Made by a program: the position numbers and the translations under genes. Below, one piece after another: positions 44,636 to 53,606 of a stretch of 64,000 bases of DNA; the first letter of the stretch is position 1, and every line of letters begins with the position of its first letter. Source of the DNA: Massilia sp. NR 4-1 (GTDB lineage: Bacteria; Pseudomonadota; Gammaproteobacteria; Burkholderiales; Burkholderiaceae_D); NCBI RefSeq assembly GCF_001191005.1, contig NZ_CP012201.1, positions 5,642,001 to 5,706,000 of the forward strand, in the 5' to 3' direction. The notes beneath the pieces are model-generated. The model was given only the letters and a program-made list of their open reading frames with translations. It had not been told where the DNA came from and did not search any database.

Positions 44636-44968
44636 TCAGACGCGCAGCCGCTCGACGATCTGGCCGCCCAGCAGGTGGCCGTCGATGATGTCGTCGATGT
44701 CGTTGTCGTCCACATAGGTGTACCAGACGCCTTCCGGATAGACCACCAGCAGCGGGCCTTCCTGGCAGCGGTCGAGGCAGCCGGCCTTGTTGATGCGGAC
44801 CTTGCCCGGGCCGCTCAGGCCGAGCTCCTTGATGCGGCGTTTGGCATGCTCCTGGGCCGCCTGGGCGCCGAAGCCGCCGCAGCAGCTGCGGCCTTCCTCG
44901 CGCTGGTTGGTGCAAAAGAACACGTGCTGGGGATAGAATTGATCGTCGCTCATGGTCATCTCATTCAT
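44636..44968 (-). CDS. Thioredoxin-like [2Fe-2S] ferredoxin
   Basis: 110 aa from ATG at 44968; further in-frame ATGs at 44959 and 44953 give slightly shorter forms, and MSDDQF is the more typical start. The four cluster cysteines fit VFFCTNQREEGRSCCGG and NKAGCLDRCQEGPLLVVYPEGVW, the pattern of thioredoxin-like ferredoxins. It is a soluble electron carrier with unknown partner. It lies upstream of the DUF2000-like gene and, on the other side, 87 bp from the end of the desaturase gene on the same strand. Confidence 0.88.
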   Translation of the reverse strand: MNEMTMSDDQFYPQHVFFCTNQREEGRSCCGGFGAQAAQEHAKRRIKELGLSGPGKVRINKAGCLDRCQEGPLLVVYPEGVWYTYVDDNDIDDIIDGHLLGGQIVERLRV

Positions 44969-45055
44969 CGGTTTTCGAATATGGCGTGCCAGGCCGGCGC
45001 ACGCCCCGTATGGTGCTATTGCCTTGCTACATCGCCGGCGGCGCGGCCGGGGCGG

Positions 45056-46252
45056 TCACGCCTCGCGTGCCCAGGACGGCGCGGCCAGCTCCAGGGCCGG
45101 CGCGCGTGCCATCGCCTCCAGCACATGGGCAATCATCTGCGGCAACCCCCATAGCTCGCGCAGCTCCATGCCGGCCGACAGGCCGCTGTCGATGGCGCGT
45201 TGGCGTTCATAGATGGCGGACGGCCAGGCCTCCGGGCTGTGCCGGACCTGGCCGCACAGATGGTGCCAGTCGTGGGCCGGCAGGTCGCCCACCAGCACGC
45301 ACAGGCGGGTCGGCAGGTGCAGCAGCAGCAGGCGGCCGCTCCAGCCCAGCCAGGCCGCCACGCCGCCCGGCTTGCCGCCCCTGCCGGGCACCATTTCGCC
45401 GCAAAAGCGTCCCACACAGCGCTGCGCATAGCCTTGCATGCCATAGGGCGCGCGCGCGCTGAGCAGCCACATATGCTCGGTGGAAAACTGGAGCAGGGCG
45501 CTCATCTGGTAGACCAGGACCAGGGGCAGCCAGAGCGCCAGCAGCACGGGCAGCAGGCCGAACGCCAGGGGCAGGCCGACGAAGACGGTGGCCATCCAGG
45601 CCAGGGCGGCGCATTTCCAGCGCAGCGGACGGCGCAGGTTCGAGAGCAGGCGCGCCTTCAGGAACCAGAGGTGGTAGCGCGGCGAGCACAGCGTCGCGAA
45701 CAGCCGGTAGCGCAGGCGCGGCAAGGGAATGCCGGGCCGGATGCCGAATTTGTACAGCAGGGCGGCGTCGGCGTCGTCGAGCGTGGTGAAGATATTGCGG
45801 CGGTGGTGGTCCAGGTGTTCGCGTTCATATTCGTCCTGGTTCTGCGCCAGCGCGAACACGGTCAGAAGTTTGGCGGCGACGATATTGGCCGGGGCTTGCG
45901 CGCCGATCAGGGTGCCGTGGATGGCGTGGTGGGCATAGACTACCTGCACCAGGCGCCAGCCGCCGCCCAGGCCGATGGCGAAGACCGGTGTGAGCAGATA
46001 GCCCAGCAGGACCAGCGGCGGCGCTGCGGCGCTGAGCAGGGCCAGGTGCAGTGCGCTGAACAACACAATCCCCGCGACCGTCCACAGCGCCATATAGGCC
46101 GGCGCCACGCTCAGCCGGGGGCTTTCGCCGGGCAGCGGTTTGCCGGTCAGCCAGGACCAGAACGGCTGGCTCCAGCGGCCGAAACGCAGGTAGGACTGGC
46201 GCACCGCGGCTCCGGCGGCCCCGTCGGGTGGGGCGATCTGTGTATCTTCCAT
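45056..46252 (-). CDS. Membrane fatty acid desaturase/hydroxylase-like diiron protein
   Basis: 398 aa with about four to six membrane segments and three histidine boxes of membrane desaturases: HHAIH (108-112), HLDHH (146-150) and HDWHH (327-331). These bind a non-haem diiron centre that uses O2 to desaturate or hydroxylate acyl chains or other lipophilic substrates. The sequence does not look like standard DesA; the substrate is unknown. It is the last of three iron-oxygenase-type genes on the minus strand, 126 bp after the PhyH gene. A ferredoxin gene 87 bp downstream could supply electrons; this is inference from position. Confidence 0.8.
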   Translation of the reverse strand: MEDTQIAPPDGAAGAAVRQSYLRFGRWSQPFWSWLTGKPLPGESPRLSVAPAYMALWTVAGIVLFSALHLALLSAAAPPLVLLGYLLTPVFAIGLGGGWRLVQVVYAHHAIHGTLIGAQAPANIVAAKLLTVFALAQNQDEYEREHLDHHRRNIFTTLDDADAALLYKFGIRPGIPLPRLRYRLFATLCSPRYHLWFLKARLLSNLRRPLRWKCAALAWMATVFVGLPLAFGLLPVLLALWLPLVLVYQMSALLQFSTEHMWLLSARAPYGMQGYAQRCVGRFCGEMVPGRGGKPGGVAAWLGWSGRLLLLHLPTRLCVLVGDLPAHDWHHLCGQVRHSPEAWPSAIYERQRAIDSGLSAGMELRELWGLPQMIAHVLEAMARAPALELAAPSWAREA

Positions 46253-46378
46253 GATTCCCGCAAGTTAGCGTTAGCGCCGCAGCACCGCTTTGCAGGGCGC
46301 CGTCGGCGAGGGTGGACCCGGCCTGTCGCGCCGGAAAATGCGGGGCGGCCGCGGTGGCCGCACCCGCCCTGCACCGCC

Positions 46379-47191
46379 TTACATCAAGACTTCGTCGTGG
46401 CAGGGCTGCAAGGCCTCGCAATTGCGCGCGCACAGGAATTCCGGACGCTGTTCGCGCGTGGGCCGGGGCAGGTTCTTGACGCTGTTATAGGAAATGAAGG
46501 CCACGCGGCGGTCGAACGGCGACATGTTCACGCCCGAACCATGGAACACATTGGCGTGGAAGACGATGATGTCGCCCGCCTTGCCTTTGGGCGCGGCCAG
46601 GCCATGGGCCTGGACCAGGCGGCGCAGCGTGTCATGCTCGACGGTATAGCGCAGCTTGGCCGTGGTGTTGCTGAGCCAGGAGCTTTCGGCATCATAGGCT
46701 TCGATGGTGTGCTTGTGCGAATCCTTGAAGCCCTCCTTGTGCGAACCGGGAATGAGCAGCAGCGGGCCGTTGAATTCGGTGACGTCGTCCAGCAGCACGG
46801 CGATGGTCAGGAAGTGCGGATCGGGCACCTCGTCCTCGCGGTGGTAGAAGGTCATGTCCTGGTGCCACTCCCACACGTCGCCGACGAAGGCCGCCTTGAT
46901 ATTGAGTTTGAACTGGTGCACATACACATCCTCGCCGAGCACGCCTTTGGCCAGGGACAGCAGGGTGGGGTGGCGGCACAGCTTGGACATCAGCTCGTTG
47001 CGCAGATGGATGCCGTGCATGCCGCGCACGGTATCGCCATCCTTTTCCCGGACCAGTCCCGGGTCTTCCCGGTCGGCGGCGCAGATGTCGGTTTCGGCGC
47101 GCAGATTGCGCAGGGCGCGTTCGCTCAGGCAGCCGGGGTAGACAAAATAGCCGTCTTCGGTAAATTGCTTTACATGCTCGGTGGTCAGCAT
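46379..47191 (-). CDS. PhyH-type Fe(II)/2-oxoglutarate dioxygenase
   Basis: 270 aa from the ATG at 47191, for which an AAGGA site lies 9 bp upstream; an ATG at 47200 is too close to that site. The double-stranded beta-helix iron triad is H110-x-D112 (WEWHQDM) and H217 (FHGSG), with R228 or R229 as the 2-oxoglutarate anchor. The core block TIAVLLDDVTEFNGPLLLIPGSHKEG is typical of the PhyH family and resembles amino-acid and ectoine hydroxylases as well. It hydroxylates or otherwise oxidises a small molecule using O2 and 2-oxoglutarate. The substrate is not recognisable. It sits between a diiron-type gene and the desaturase. Confidence 0.88.
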   Translation of the reverse strand: MLTTEHVKQFTEDGYFVYPGCLSERALRNLRAETDICAADREDPGLVREKDGDTVRGMHGIHLRNELMSKLCRHPTLLSLAKGVLGEDVYVHQFKLNIKAAFVGDVWEWHQDMTFYHREDEVPDPHFLTIAVLLDDVTEFNGPLLLIPGSHKEGFKDSHKHTIEAYDAESSWLSNTTAKLRYTVEHDTLRRLVQAHGLAAPKGKAGDIIVFHANVFHGSGVNMSPFDRRVAFISYNSVKNLPRPTREQRPEFLCARNCEALQPCHDEVLM

Positions 47192-47310
47192 TCCGCACAT
47201 TCCTTTGGATTGGGTTGAAAATTTTCGGTTCGGCTCGGGCGCGAACGTCGAGGATGTTGGCCGCGCTGGCCCAGGGCCGCACCTGCCGGCGCGCTGGGCC
47301 AGGGCGCTGC

Positions 47311-48186
47311 TCAGGACACGTTTTCCAGGTCGGCGGCGGGCGCCAGCTTGGCCGTGTCCAGATAGTCGGCGAACTCGGTCAGGGCGGCATTCCAGTTGGC
47401 GGCATATTCCTCGGTCAGGCGCAGCATCTCGGCGCGCTTGGCGTCGCTGTCGGCCAGGCCGGTGGTGCCGGTGTCGTGATCGCTGACAGCCTTGTGGTGG
47501 GCCACTTCGGCTTCGATATGCGAATCCATCCAGGCGAATTGCGGACCCTTGGTAAACACATGTTCGCCATCGGCCAGGGTCTTGCTCAGGACGCGCTTGA
47601 AGGCCACCGTGATGTCGAGCGCAATCGCTTCGACCACGCGCAGCTGGACCGCCGCGCCCAGCGGTTCGTCGATGAGGGCGCGCATATTGGCGATCAGTTT
47701 TTGGGCGCCCAGGCCGAGCATCCCGCTGGTGTCGTTGTGCGGCGCGCCCAGGCGCTCCTTGAGCGGCACCACGATATCGCTTTCCCACCAGGCGTAGTGC
47801 ATGCCGGCGGGGCCGGGCGGCGCCACTTTCTGGAAGGCCGGCATGATGTTGCTGAAGTCGTCGCCGATCACGGTAAAGATGGTTTGCATGGCTTCCAGCA
47901 TGTCGACCGAAGGGTAGTCCTCCAGATCGGCCTGGCGCGCCATCACGCCGAGGCCGGCGACCGAGGTGAACATGAAGGCCTTGGTCATTTCGCGCCAGCC
48001 GTGGGCGATGCGCAGCGCAGACAGGGCATCGATTTCCAGCACCCGTTTGGCGCGCACGAAGAAGGCATTGTCTTCCCTCAGCAAGCCGGCGCGCGCGATG
48101 CTGTCGGCGATCTCCGCGTCGAATTTGCCCTGGCTGCTCAGTTCTTGGGCCGAGCTGTCTACATTAAGAACGGTATTGTTTGTCAT
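47311..48186 (-). CDS. Haem-oxygenase-like diiron oxidase candidate
   Basis: 291 aa from ATG at 48186; no signal peptide, mostly helical. Candidate metal ligands follow the pattern of haem-oxygenase-fold diiron oxidases: MHYAWWES (H130, E135), VVEAIALD (E186) and the H-x3-E-x2-H element HIEAEVAH (H223, E227, H230). That family includes enzymes for N-oxygenation, decarboxylation and C-C cleavage in natural product pathways. I cannot assign a named family with certainty. It is the first gene of the three-oxygenase unit, 119 bp before the PhyH gene, with an AT-rich region upstream. Confidence 0.6.
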   Translation of the reverse strand: MTNNTVLNVDSSAQELSSQGKFDAEIADSIARAGLLREDNAFFVRAKRVLEIDALSALRIAHGWREMTKAFMFTSVAGLGVMARQADLEDYPSVDMLEAMQTIFTVIGDDFSNIMPAFQKVAPPGPAGMHYAWWESDIVVPLKERLGAPHNDTSGMLGLGAQKLIANMRALIDEPLGAAVQLRVVEAIALDITVAFKRVLSKTLADGEHVFTKGPQFAWMDSHIEAEVAHHKAVSDHDTGTTGLADSDAKRAEMLRLTEEYAANWNAALTEFADYLDTAKLAPAADLENVS

Positions 48187-48852
48187 GATTTCAAAAAGCC
48201 CTTCAGCACATGGTTGATATTGCTTTTGATTGGCATAACGCAACTGCTTGGCTTGGTCCGCGCCATGCCCCGATAAAATCCCAATGAAAAACATTAAGGC
48301 AATACATCTCCAGCGAGCGAAGGCTGTTAATTAAACAGCTTATTCGCTCTGCCGAAAGCAAACAGTTTTTAATGGCCGCTTTATCCGCGGCTATATTTTA
48401 TTGGCGCAAGGAAAATCGATTAGCCATGATTTTTTACTGGCGCTGCAAGGTGAACCATTGACTTTACAACGAGGGGCAGGTGACGCGAGAACCAGCCAAT
48501 AGGCGGGGCTGCGGGAAGGAGTGGGCGAATTGCCGCAAGAAAAAGTAGCGTAGGCGCGAGCGCCTGTGGCGAACTTTCCATGCTTCCTCCTATATATTTA
48601 AAAGCAACCTTACTTATTTGGCTGGGTTGGACGAATTATATGTAAACGCTTTGCGGCGATTCTATCGGATTGTCACTTTGCGAATATTTTTATGCGATGC
48701 TTTTGCGCCTGTTTAAAATAAAACAAATTGAGCCTATTTGTTATTTTTATTAATGAATGTGTTTTCGTAAATTTATGTGTTTTTTAAGAAAATTGGATGA
48801 ATTAAATTATTTTGAGTAATTGGAAACTTTGTGCCGGATATTTTCTGCGGGC
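48187..48852. other. Gene-free AT-rich stretch upstream of the three-oxygenase unit
   Basis: About 660 bp with no convincing coding sequence. The part from about 48580 to 48850 is clearly AT-rich compared with all flanks. It contains an interrupted inverted repeat at 48316-48348 (AGCGAA-g-GCTGTT / AACAGC-tta-TTCGCT). It probably holds the promoter of the minus-strand oxygenase genes. No transfer-associated repeat, integrase or tRNA is seen in it. Confidence 0.6.
48316..48348. repeat. Interrupted inverted repeat upstream of the diiron oxidase gene
   Basis: Arms of 12 paired bases (AGCGAA+GCTGTT and AACAGC+TTCGCT) with small internal asymmetry and a 5-base centre AATTA. It lies 130-162 bp upstream of the diiron oxidase start and could be an operator or a leader hairpin. 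Confidence 0.5.
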
Positions 48853-48880
48853 AAAAAAAAGCGCCCCGGCGGGGCGCTCT
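48853..48880 (-). terminator. Rho-independent terminator after the DUF4136 lipoprotein gene
   Basis: On the minus strand a GCGCCCC-GCC-GGGGCGC hairpin is followed by an eight-T run. It is 17 bp beyond the lipoprotein stop codon. Confidence 0.88.
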
Positions 48881-48896
48881 CTGATGCCTGGCGGCT

Positions 48897-49541
48897 TTAT
48901 TCGATGTCGAGGTCGACGCGCCGGGCTTTGCCGTTTTCGCCGGGGAAGCCGGTGAAGGCGCTTTGCACCAGGGCCGGCATGACGGCCGGCGTCGATTGCT
49001 TGCGGCTGGTGTTCTGGACGGTGACGTCAAACAGCTTCTTGCCGTTCATGCTGTTGATGGTGACGCGCAGATTGCGGTCGTAGTTGTGCTGGATGACTTC
49101 GCGGAATTCCGCCGGGCCGTAGAACCAGGGATCATAGTAGGGACGGTAGTAGCCGTAATAGCGGTAGCGGTAATACGGCCCCCAGCCAAAGCGCGGATAG
49201 CCCCACGGCGAGTAGTAGCGCGAGGTCAGGAAGGGATCGGTGCTCTGCAAGACCTTGGTCGGGCGGTCGATGGTGCTGAACTGCATGCCGACCTTGAGCT
49301 TGGCCTGCTCCGGCGCGTTGACCTGGGCGAAGCCCAGCTTGGCCAACTGGCCGCTGACCAGGTTCAGATAGCTGCGGTATTCCAGCGTGTCCTCGGCCGG
49401 GGCCGGGGTCTCGAAGACATAGGTCTTGTCCTGGGTGTCCGCCGGCCACTCGTGGAACACGGTGACATTGCTGCGGATGGTGGTGGCGCAGCCGCTCAGC
49501 AGCAGGCTGGCTGCCGCAACCACGATGGCCAAGGCTTTCAT
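48897..49541 (-). CDS. DUF4136 lipoprotein with Tyr-rich segment
   Basis: 214 aa with a lipoprotein signal peptide and lipobox LLLSGC (Cys about 18). The following region (FHEWPADTQDKTYVFETP; YLNLVSGQLAKLGFAQV) matches the DUF4136 family of outer-membrane-associated lipoproteins of unknown function. Residues about 112-142 are very rich in Tyr, Trp, Pro and Gly (RYYSPWGYPRFGWGPYYRY and the like). A strong terminator follows. It stands alone and is divergent from pepN. Confidence 0.85.
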   Translation of the reverse strand: MKALAIVVAAASLLLSGCATTIRSNVTVFHEWPADTQDKTYVFETPAPAEDTLEYRSYLNLVSGQLAKLGFAQVNAPEQAKLKVGMQFSTIDRPTKVLQSTDPFLTSRYYSPWGYPRFGWGPYYRYRYYGYYRPYYDPWFYGPAEFREVIQHNYDRNLRVTINSMNGKKLFDVTVQNTSRKQSTPAVMPALVQSAFTGFPGENGKARRVDLDIE

Positions 49542-49716
49542 GATCTTGCTCCCTTGATAAAAAGATTTCTTTCCTACCGATTAGTTTAGAACTAAGGGAG
49601 GCTCTCCGCTTCATTATTACAGAATGTTACGGAGGCCGGGAAACCAGAAAAGAATCGGGCGTCCCTTGCGCCCGGTGTTGGTAAAATAGCTTTTTGTCTC
49701 AGTCTCTCGAAACCCT

Positions 49717-52365
49717 ATGCGCACCGACAGCCCTCAGACGATCTTCCGTAAAGACTATACCCCTCCTAGTTACTTGGTGGAAACTGTTGAATTAGGTTTC
49801 GACCTCGACCCGGCCCGCACCATCGTGGCCAACCGCGTCACCTTGCGCCACAACCCGGACAGCAAGAGCCGCGACCTGGTCCTGCACGGCGAGGACATCG
49901 AGCTGGTGGCGCTGCGCATGAACGGCACGCTGCTGGAGCCTGGCCAATACCTGCTGGGCGCCAACACGCTGACCATCCGCAAGGCGCCGCTCAATGTGGT
50001 GCTGGAAATCGAAACCCTGTGCGCGCCGGAGCAGAACACCACGCTGTCCGGCCTGTATGTGTCGAACGGCAGCTTGTATACCCAGTGCGAGGCGGAAGGC
50101 TTCCGCCGCATCACCTATTTCCCCGACCGCCCCGACGTGATGGCGAAATACACGGTGATGCTGCGCGCGAACAAGGAACAGTTCCCGGTGCTGCTCTCGA
50201 ACGGCAACCTGGTCGAGGAGGGCGAGCTGGGCGATGGCCGCCATTACGCCAAATGGGAAGACCCGTTCAAGAAGCCGTCCTACCTGTTCGCCCTGGTGGC
50301 GGCGCGCCTGGTCTGCCAGGAGGAACGCTACACCCTGCAGTCGGGCCGCGAAGTGCTGCTGCAAGTGTGGGTGGAAGAAGGCAATCTGGACAAGACCGAC
50401 TACGCCATGCAGTCGCTGAAGAACTCGATCCGCTGGGACGAGGAACGCTGGAGCCTGGAGCTGGACCTGGACCGCTTCATGATCGTGGCCGTGAGCGACT
50501 TCAATATGGGCGCGATGGAAAACAAGGGCCTGAACATCTTCAACACCAAGTATGTGCTGGCCAATCCGCGCGTGGCGACCGATATCGACTATGCCGGCAT
50601 TGAAGCCGTGGTGGGCCACGAATACTTCCATAACTGGACCGGCAACCGCGTCACCTGCCGCGACTGGTTCCAGCTGTCGCTGAAGGAAGGCTTGACCGTC
50701 TTCCGCGACCAGGAATTCTCGGCCGATATGATCGGCACCGACACCGGCCGCGCCGTGACCCGCATCGACCAGGTGCGCACGCTGCGCCAGGCCCAGTTCC
50801 CGGAAGACGCGGGACCGATGGCGCACCCGGTGCGCCCCGACTCCTTCGTCGAGATCAACAACTTCTACACCGTCACCGTCTACGAAAAAGGCGCCGAAGT
50901 GGTGCGCATGTACCAGACCCTGCTGGGCCGCGACGGCTTCCGCAAAGGCATGGACCTCTACTTCGAGCGCCACGACGGCCAGGCAGTGCAATGCGACGAC
51001 TTCCGCGCCGCCATGGCCGATGCCAACGGCCGCGACCTGCAGCAGTTCGAACGCTGGTACAGCCAGGCCGGCACCCCGGTGGTGACGGCGCGCACGCGTT
51101 ACGACGCCGCCGCCCAGGTCTATGAAATCACGCTCAGCCAACGCTGTCCCGCCACGCCCGGCCAGGCCGACAAGCTGCCCTTCCACATCCCCGTCGCCGT
51201 CGGCCTGCTCGACGCCCACGGCAAAGACCTGCCGCTGACACTGGAAAGCCCTGCCAGCTCGGCAGTGACGACGCTGGTGCTGGAGCTGACGGAGGCGCAG
51301 CAGACGTTCCGCTTCACCGGCGTCAAGGCGGAGCCGACGCCGTCCATCCTGCGCGATTTTTCGGCGCCGGTGGTGCTGGAATGCGATTACAGCGATGCCC
51401 AGTTGCTGCACCTGTTCAAATTCGACAGCGATCCGGTAAACCGCTGGGAGGCGGGCCAGCGCCTGGCGCTGGAGCGCCTGCTGAAACTGGTGCCGGCCGC
51501 CGCCGCCGGCCAGCGCCTGGAGCTGGACGACACCTTCATCGCCGCCCAGCGCGCCGTGCTGACCGATACCGCGCTCGATGCGGCCTTCCGCGAGCAAGCC
51601 CTGATCCTGCCGTCGGAAACCGTGATCGCCGAGCATATGGACGTGGTCAATCCGCAAGCCATCCATACCGCGCGCCAGTTCATGCGCCGTACCCTCGGCA
51701 CCGTGCTGCGCAACGAGCTGCTGGCCGTGTATGAGGTCAACCAGACGCCGGGCGCCTACAGCCCCGACGCCGCCTCGGCCGGCAAGCGCGCGCTGAAGAA
51801 TCTGGCGCTGTCCTATTTGATGGTGGCGCCGGACCAGACCGCGCTGCGCCTGGCGCAGCAGCAGTTCGACGCCGCCAGCAATATGACCGACCGCGCCGCC
51901 GCACTGAGTGCGCTGATCCACAGCGGCGCCGACGCCGGCAAGTATCTGGACCGTTTCTATCAGGACTTCCTCAACGAAGCCCTGGTGGTGGACAAGTGGT
52001 TCGGCATGCAGGCCACGGCGCCGCATGCCGACGTGGCGGCCGTGCGCGAGCTGATGAAGCATCCGGCCTTCACGCTGAAAAATCCGAACCGCGCGCGCAG
52101 CCTGATTTTCAGCTTCTGCAACGGCAATCCAAGCCAGTTCCACGCGGCCGACGGCAGCGCCTACGATTTCTGGGCCGAGCATGTGATCAAGCTCGATGCG
52201 CTCAATCCGCAGGTGGCGGCGCGCCTGGCGCGCAGCATGGACCGCTGGCGCCGTTACGCGCCCGAGCTGCAAGTGCATATGCGGCGCGCGCTGGAACAGG
52301 TGGCCGGCACGTCGCCCCTGTCGAACGATGTGATGGAAGTTGTCAGCAAGGCCTTGGCGAATTAA
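49717..52365 (+). CDS. pepN: Aminopeptidase N (M1 family)
   Basis: 882 aa, full length for bacterial PepN. It has the exopeptidase motif GAMENKGLNIFN (about 264) and the zinc site HEYFHNWTGNRVTCRDWFQL (HExxH at about 300) with the third ligand in KEGLTVFRDQE. It removes N-terminal residues from peptides in the cytoplasm. The start ATG at 49717 fits the family (MRTDSPQTIFRKDYTPPSYL). It is followed 42 bp later by fbp on the same strand, possibly co-transcribed. Confidence 0.96.
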   Translation: MRTDSPQTIFRKDYTPPSYLVETVELGFDLDPARTIVANRVTLRHNPDSKSRDLVLHGEDIELVALRMNGTLLEPGQYLLGANTLTIRKAPLNVVLEIETLCAPEQNTTLSGLYVSNGSLYTQCEAEGFRRITYFPDRPDVMAKYTVMLRANKEQFPVLLSNGNLVEEGELGDGRHYAKWEDPFKKPSYLFALVAARLVCQEERYTLQSGREVLLQVWVEEGNLDKTDYAMQSLKNSIRWDEERWSLELDLDRFMIVAVSDFNMGAMENKGLNIFNTKYVLANPRVATDIDYAGIEAVVGHEYFHNWTGNRVTCRDWFQLSLKEGLTVFRDQEFSADMIGTDTGRAVTRIDQVRTLRQAQFPEDAGPMAHPVRPDSFVEINNFYTVTVYEKGAEVVRMYQTLLGRDGFRKGMDLYFERHDGQAVQCDDFRAAMADANGRDLQQFERWYSQAGTPVVTARTRYDAAAQVYEITLSQRCPATPGQADKLPFHIPVAVGLLDAHGKDLPLTLESPASSAVTTLVLELTEAQQTFRFTGVKAEPTPSILRDFSAPVVLECDYSDAQLLHLFKFDSDPVNRWEAGQRLALERLLKLVPAAAAGQRLELDDTFIAAQRAVLTDTALDAAFREQALILPSETVIAEHMDVVNPQAIHTARQFMRRTLGTVLRNELLAVYEVNQTPGAYSPDAASAGKRALKNLALSYLMVAPDQTALRLAQQQFDAASNMTDRAAALSALIHSGADAGKYLDRFYQDFLNEALVVDKWFGMQATAPHADVAAVRELMKHPAFTLKNPNRARSLIFSFCNGNPSQFHAADGSAYDFWAEHVIKLDALNPQVAARLARSMDRWRRYAPELQVHMRRALEQVAGTSPLSNDVMEVVSKALAN

Positions 52366-52407
52366 GAGAGCGCCATACCAAGAATTTAAAACCAAAAGGG
52401 AAGTTTC

Positions 52408-53409
52408 ATGAAACGTATCAGCCTTACTCAATATCTGGTCGAAGAACAGCGCCAGCACCACAGCATCCCGGCCGAACTGCGGCTGCTGATCGAAGTGGTG
52501 GCGCGCGCCTGCAAGACCATCAGCCACTCGGTGGGCAAGGGCGCCCTGGGCGATGTGCTCGGCGCGCTGGAATCGGAAAACGTGCAAGGCGAGGTGCAGA
52601 AAAAGCTCGACGTGATCTCCAACGAGATCCTGCTGGAAGCGAATGAGTGGGGCGGCCACCTGGCGGCCATGGCGTCGGAAGAGATGGAATCGATCCACCC
52701 GATCCCGAACCGCTATCCGAAGGGCGAATACATGCTGCTGTTCGATCCACTGGACGGCTCTTCCAACATCGACGTCAACGTCTCGATCGGCACCATCTTC
52801 TCGGTGCTGCGCGCGCCGGAAGGCATGGCCGATCCGAGCGAGCAGGACTTCATGCAGGCCGGCAGCAAGCAGGTCGCCGCCGGCTACGCCGTGTACGGCC
52901 CGCAGACCATGCTGGTGCTCACCACCGGCAATGGCGTGAACTGCTTCACGCTGGACCGCGAGATGGGTTCCTGGGTGCTGACCCAGCGTAATATGCAGAT
53001 CCCGGCCAAGACCAAGGAATTCGCCATCAATATGTCCAATCAGCGCCACTGGCATCCGCCGGTCAAGCGCTACGTCGACGAGCTGCTGGCCGGCGCCACC
53101 GGCCCGCGCGGCACCGACTTCAATATGCGCTGGATCGCCTCGATGGTGGCCGACGTGCACCGCATCCTGAACCGCGGCGGCATCTTCATGTATCCGGCCG
53201 ACCTGCGCGACACGTCCAAGCCGGGCAAGCTGCGCCTGATGTATGAAGCCAATCCGATGGCCTTCATCGTGGAACAGGCGGGCGGCATGGCCACCGACGG
53301 CAAGCACCGCATCCTCGACATCCAGCCAGAGAAGCTGCACCAGCGCGTGCCGGTCTTCCTCGGTTCGCGCGACGAAGTGGCCGTGGTGACGGGCTACCAC
53401 CACGAATAA
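52408..53409 (+). CDS. fbp: Fructose-1,6-bisphosphatase, class 1
   Basis: 333 aa. Conserved metal and substrate blocks: LEANEWGGHLAAMASEEME, PKGEYMLLFDPLDGSSNIDV (metal site at about 112), YGPQTMLVLTTGNGVNCFTL and KLRLMYEANPMAFIVEQAGG. It converts fructose-1,6-bisphosphate to fructose-6-phosphate in gluconeogenesis. A strong AAGGGAAG-like site precedes the ATG at 52408. Confidence 0.96.
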   Translation: MKRISLTQYLVEEQRQHHSIPAELRLLIEVVARACKTISHSVGKGALGDVLGALESENVQGEVQKKLDVISNEILLEANEWGGHLAAMASEEMESIHPIPNRYPKGEYMLLFDPLDGSSNIDVNVSIGTIFSVLRAPEGMADPSEQDFMQAGSKQVAAGYAVYGPQTMLVLTTGNGVNCFTLDREMGSWVLTQRNMQIPAKTKEFAINMSNQRHWHPPVKRYVDELLAGATGPRGTDFNMRWIASMVADVHRILNRGGIFMYPADLRDTSKPGKLRLMYEANPMAFIVEQAGGMATDGKHRILDIQPEKLHQRVPVFLGSRDEVAVVTGYHHE

Positions 53410-53492
53410 ACGCCGGATTTGCAATCTGAACAACAATATTTGCGCGCAACACTAGCAAAACAGCAGAATTGTTTGCTAGAATGAGCGCCTTT

Positions 53493-53568
53493 GCCGGTGT
53501 AGCTCAGTTGGTAGAGCAGCGCATTCGTAATGCGAAGGTCGTAGGTTCGACTCCTATCTCCGGCACCA
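53493..53568 (+). tRNA. tRNA-Thr (anticodon CGT)
   Basis: A 76-nt cloverleaf with encoded CCA. The D-arm GCTC...GAGC, anticodon loop TTCGTAA (anticodon CGT) and T-loop TTCGACT are standard. The acceptor stem GCCGGTG pairs with CTCCGGC except for a T-T opposition at positions 6-67. A terminator follows within 10 bp. Confidence 0.95.
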
Positions 53569-53575
53569 GAATTAG

Positions 53576-53606
53576 AAAGCCGCATGTGAAAACATGCGGC
53601 TTTTTT
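53576..53606 (+). terminator. Rho-independent terminator after tRNA-Thr
   Basis: AAGCCGCATGT, a GAAA loop and ACATGCGGCTT followed by six T. A near-perfect stem directly after the tRNA. Confidence 0.92.

Noticed and set aside
49792..53436. 1214-codon minus-strand open frame opposite pepN and fbp
   Set aside because: It spans two well-defined housekeeping genes and their spacer, with no domain of its own. It reflects the low stop-codon density of GC-rich antisense DNA.
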